NCBI GenBank assembly: GCA_013151465.1
Contig: JAADIF010000034.1
Span: 12,505-18,452 of the forward strand
Length of the DNA: 5,948 nucleotides
Direction: 5' to 3'
From: Microcaldota archaeon
GTDB taxonomy: Archaea; Aenigmatarchaeota; Aenigmatarchaeia; QMZP01; QMZT01
The notes beneath the pieces were generated by a model. It saw only the letters and a program-made list of their open reading frames with translations. It did no database searches and was not told where the DNA came from. Positions 3,381 to 5,948 of the stretch are shown in pieces (position 1 is the first letter of the stretch; every line of letters starts with the position of its first letter). Both the position numbers and the translations under genes were made by a program.

Positions 3381-5948
3381 CTACGGGCCCATTCCAATTA
3401 ATGATAGCAGGAATTGTATAATATTTCCGATCCAGCCAGTTTCATGTGTTTTTCCTGCCGCCATGCCTGTGGGCATTGCATTATATTCCTTCTTTTCTTT
3501 TAAATTTATAACAGGCAATGTTTTATTTGCCATAATATTGAATTTTCTGCGTGATGTGATATTGGCAACAGTGCTATTCAAAACAACGCTCTCGTTTGAA
3601 ATGAGAACAAACGAATAAAGCCCTTCTGCTTTCGTTTCAAAGATAAAGGGAACAGCGTCTTCTCTGAGCCCTTCCGGTGTTGTTATAAGCACACTGCAAC
3701 CCGAACAATCAGAGCTTCCCGCAATAACTATGCTTTCGTTCTTCTCGTTCCAGACAACATCAAGAGAGCAATTTTTCTGCTCGGTCCGAGACTTCTTTGC
3801 TTCATGTCCTTTCACGGTTATGCTGAACGTCCGATCCGTTTTCTTTCCGTTTATTACCTCTCTTATCCGCAAGCTGTATGTTCCTGGAACAGTATCATCC
3901 TTTATCATGTTTTTCAGCGTCACAATTTTTCCCGAATTTGGAGAAAGCGTAAAATCCTTCCTGTTTGCAGTCCACCCGCCCTTCCACGTCCCGTTTGAAA
4001 AGCCAAAAGAGTGAAGCTTTCCTGCGTCAAACACATAAGAGTAGACGGAAACGTTTGCGGTCTTTTCATCTTCATTTCGAGTATTGACCAAAACCTCAAA
4101 CTCATCTCCTGCAAAAACAACTGAAGGATATTTTATGTCTTTTTGATCTACCGCTCTATCATCTGTTATGACGGTTTTGCGTGAAGAGGAATGATATGAG
4201 CATTTTTTCTCATCTGCGCAAAAAATTCCATCGCCATTTCTAATAAATGTCTGAAAACTTTCCGAGATGTATCTTCCCTTATCCTCTTCAAGATATGCAC
4301 GAACCACTCCCCTGTAAGATCCGCTTTCATATCTTCCGTCGCAGTTTGGGGTTATAAAGAGCGGGAGCGAAAGATAATAGTGGCGGCCTCTTTCGATTTG
4401 AAGGTGCATCGCTGTTTTCGCGTCATACACTCTGGAACGAAGCGCTGAAAGGTCAAAATCCACGGAGGGGTATTTTGTTTTGCCATTGCCATGATATTTG
4501 TTTATGTAGGCAACAAAGATTGCATCGTCTGCTTTCCTATTGCCGGAATAAAAATCAACTGTTATCGAGCGGATTTCCCCGAACCTGATTTCTGAAGGGC
4601 TGCGGATGACTGTTATGTTTTCCTCTCCCATATCTTCTAAAGCGTCCACTGAAAAGTATGAGTATGAATATCGTCTTGATTTATTGAGCGTTGCTTTTGC
4701 GTGAATCTTGTAATACCCGCTTATCGTTTCGTTTGTTATGTTAAACGTGGCATTGAAATGAGCAAACGAAAGGGGCGCAAGGCTTTGCTTTTTCTCTTCC
4801 ATAACAGCAACATCTTTCCAGCCTGATTTTGTCTTTCTTTTAAGTAAAATGCGAATTGTAAGACTGGCATTGCTTTCAAGGCCGTTATATGCATACACAG
4901 GAATGACCAGAGTGTCACCTTCTGTATATGTCCTGTTCTCGGCATATGCTTCTATGCCAAAGTCATTTTCCTCTATGAGGCCGATAGTTGCATATGCTTC
5001 ATTATCGGATAAATTGCTGTCCTCGCATAGCGGCAGGAGTTCTGCTGCGATTTGGTAGATTCCGTAATCGGGAAGCTTCAATGAATATGCAAAGCTTTCA
5101 TTTTCTGGAAAAATATAATCATTTTCAACTTTATGCGTGAACATATTCTGCCATGAAATGTTGATAATAGAGCCGCCTGTGAAATTTGTTATTTTGAGAA
5201 AGACATTCGCATTCTTTCCGATGCATGTTGCGTTTGCTGTTATGTTTATTGACTGAAAGCAGGAAGAGCTATCTTTTTCCAGGAAAGTTTCCGCAATTTT
5301 GCAGACGTTATCATTTTCAGGCACGGGGTCAATTGCGATCTCCCCGGCAGCGCTTATGTTTTTTATGATACCGCATATCTCATACGCGCCTTCATCAAGC
5401 TTAAGCTTTCCTGTTCCGCTTGCCGTGTATGAGTTTATTCCACCTTTTGTGAAATTGAAATATGTTGTCTTGTTTGTCTGCATATTTCTCATGTAGAAAT
5501 CAACAAACACTGAAATGTCTTCCCTCCTGCCGGTTTTATGATCGTTATTTCTTATCATGAATATGTTTTCGTGTTCAATATATGGGAGCAATTTGTCTTC
5601 CATGTTGAATTCTATCTGCATATCAAAAAGGTTTCCAAGCCGTACAGTTTCATTTTCTGAAACCGTGAAATTCTCTTCATATGAACTGCCGTTACATAGC
5701 GCCCTTATTTTCAATTCCTCTGATGACGCGACGGGAAAACGCAAAAAAACGGGCCCCTCTGTCATTTCAAAGAATTGGGGATCGTAACGATGCATAAGAA
5801 CAGAGCCATTGTATATTTCGATAGGTCCGCTTTCATTGGCACAGAAGAACTCGACGATCCCCGAATTATTATCCGGAATAAGCAGAGCACGTCTAATATC
5901 ATATTCATATGTTTCATTGTCAGTCAAAATCCCCATTTTCAGTAAAAT
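3381..5948 (-). CDS. Large sequon-rich cell-surface protein, N-terminus outside window
   Basis: At least 855 codons are open to the right edge. The first ATG in the window (5936) has no ribosome binding site, and upstream codons read on without a stop, so the true start and any signal peptide probably lie outside. The protein is built of alternating hydrophobic/polar stretches with Asn, Tyr and Ser/Thr, typical of strings of beta-sandwich (Ig-like or CARDB-like) modules; segments such as 'YTEGDTLVIPVYAYNG', 'FAGDEFEVLVNTRNED' and 'VPGTYSLRI' look like domain starts and ends. I count about 30 N-x-S/T sequons, including 'FNATFNITNET', and 13 cysteines, among them a CSGC pair near residue 738. 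The last 17 residues 'WIGNIIQFLLSLIGMGP' are hydrophobic but short for a full membrane anchor. The composition points to a secreted, N-glycosylated envelope protein. I do not recognise a specific family. The TAG stop is shared with the tRNA gene. Confidence 0.85.
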   Translation of the reverse strand: MLLKMGILTDNETYEYDIRRALLIPDNNSGIVEFFCANESGPIEIYNGSVLMHRYDPQFFEMTEGPVFLRFPVASSEELKIRALCNGSSYEENFTVSENETVRLGNLFDMQIEFNMEDKLLPYIEHENIFMIRNNDHKTGRREDISVFVDFYMRNMQTNKTTYFNFTKGGINSYTASGTGKLKLDEGAYEICGIIKNISAAGEIAIDPVPENDNVCKIAETFLEKDSSSCFQSINITANATCIGKNANVFLKITNFTGGSIINISWQNMFTHKVENDYIFPENESFAYSLKLPDYGIYQIAAELLPLCEDSNLSDNEAYATIGLIEENDFGIEAYAENRTYTEGDTLVIPVYAYNGLESNASLTIRILLKRKTKSGWKDVAVMEEKKQSLAPLSFAHFNATFNITNETISGYYKIHAKATLNKSRRYSYSYFSVDALEDMGEENITVIRSPSEIRFGEIRSITVDFYSGNRKADDAIFVAYINKYHGNGKTKYPSVDFDLSALRSRVYDAKTAMHLQIERGRHYYLSLPLFITPNCDGRYESGSYRGVVRAYLEEDKGRYISESFQTFIRNGDGIFCADEKKCSYHSSSRKTVITDDRAVDQKDIKYPSVVFAGDEFEVLVNTRNEDEKTANVSVYSYVFDAGKLHSFGFSNGTWKGGWTANRKDFTLSPNSGKIVTLKNMIKDDTVPGTYSLRIREVINGKKTDRTFSITVKGHEAKKSRTEQKNCSLDVVWNEKNESIVIAGSSDCSGCSVLITTPEGLREDAVPFIFETKAEGLYSFVLISNESVVLNSTVANITSRRKFNIMANKTLPVINLKEKKEYNAMPTGMAAGKTHETGWIGNIIQFLLSLIGMGP
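3416..3424 (-). promoter_or_regulatory. Candidate TATA box of the tRNA gene, inside the upstream CDS
   Basis: ATATTATAC on the minus strand is centred 30 nt before tRNA position 1, consistent with transcription starting a few bases ahead of the mature 5' end. It lies in the last codons of the large surface-protein gene. The tRNA might also be made by read-through from that gene. Confidence 0.45.

Larger units (their letters stand above)
3205..3390 (-). tRNA. tRNA-Arg(CCU) interrupted by D-loop and T-loop introns
   Basis: Three exons (3390-3370, 3329-3290, 3218-3205) join to a full 75-nt cloverleaf. The acceptor arms GGGCCCG and CGGGTCC pair over 7 bp with one G-U, and the discriminator is G73. 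The D-stem is GCTC/GAGC with loop AGTTTGGATA. The anticodon stem CTTGC/GCAAG has loop CTCCTAA, with anticodon CCU at 3315-3313, reading AGG. The variable loop is GGGTC. The T-stem GGGGG/CCCTC has loop TTCGAAT. Every stem pairs and all the invariant T-loop bases are present, so this is a working gene rather than a relic. The CCA end is not encoded; a TTTT run follows directly and may stop transcription. The usual 37/38 intron is absent. Removal would need the archaeal splicing endonuclease acting on relaxed bulge-helix-bulge motifs. A standard search that allows only anticodon-loop introns would miss it. The 5' end overlaps the neighbouring CDS by 10 nt. Confidence 0.88.

Noticed and set aside
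3205..3390. Reading the tRNA as a decayed pseudogene or a split/permuted gene
   Set aside because: The exons are in normal order, and after removing two segments every stem pairs and conserved loop bases are present, which decay would not leave.
3730..4014. Plus-strand open frames across the large surface-protein gene (this and others up to 5787)
   Set aside because: All are antisense shadows of a long continuous minus-strand frame with consistent composition and sequon pattern.
1..5948. CRISPR arrays, insertion sequences, or long direct repeats
   Set aside because: I saw no spaced repeat units, transposase motifs, or terminal inverted repeats by reading through the window.

Overview
The window looks like archaeal chromosomal DNA. 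The evidence is a CTP-dependent riboflavin kinase fused to a winged helix (RbkR type, known from archaea), a MinD-type ATPase, TATA boxes about 25-30 nt upstream of genes that lack a Shine-Dalgarno sequence, a very sequon-rich surface protein, and a tRNA gene interrupted by introns with bulge-helix-bulge-like junctions. Introns at unusual tRNA positions are known in Thermoproteales and in some DPANN archaea such as Micrarchaeota. I cannot fix the lineage from this sequence alone.

Layout. At the left edge is the 3' end of a plus-strand HAD-superfamily phosphatase (3-344). It converges on a tightly packed minus-strand operon that reads right to left: rbkR (2309-1641), an EamA/DMT transporter (1654-710, overlapping rbkR by 14 nt) and a 109-residue three-helix membrane protein (713-384, ATGA overlap). 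rbkR has a 16-bp near-palindrome overlapping its likely TATA box, which suggests autoregulation. The arrangement suggests that the transporter, and perhaps the small membrane protein, work in flavin uptake or homeostasis. That is inference.

Upstream, also on the minus strand, are minD (3166-2408, probably leaderless) and then, at 3390-3205, a gene that ORF finding does not show. It is a tRNA-Arg(CCU) whose cloverleaf is complete only after removing a 40-nt intron from the D-loop and a 71-nt intron from the T-loop; the anticodon loop is uninterrupted. The tRNA begins inside the last codons of the next gene, and that gene's TAG stop is tRNA positions 8-10.

The right half (3381-5948, open at the window edge) is one large minus-strand gene for an extracellular-type protein with about 30 N-glycosylation sequons. 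It is probably a multi-domain beta-sandwich cell-surface protein of unknown role. The most notable element is the doubly interrupted tRNA gene and its compactly folded T-loop intron; the next is the RbkR operator and operon.
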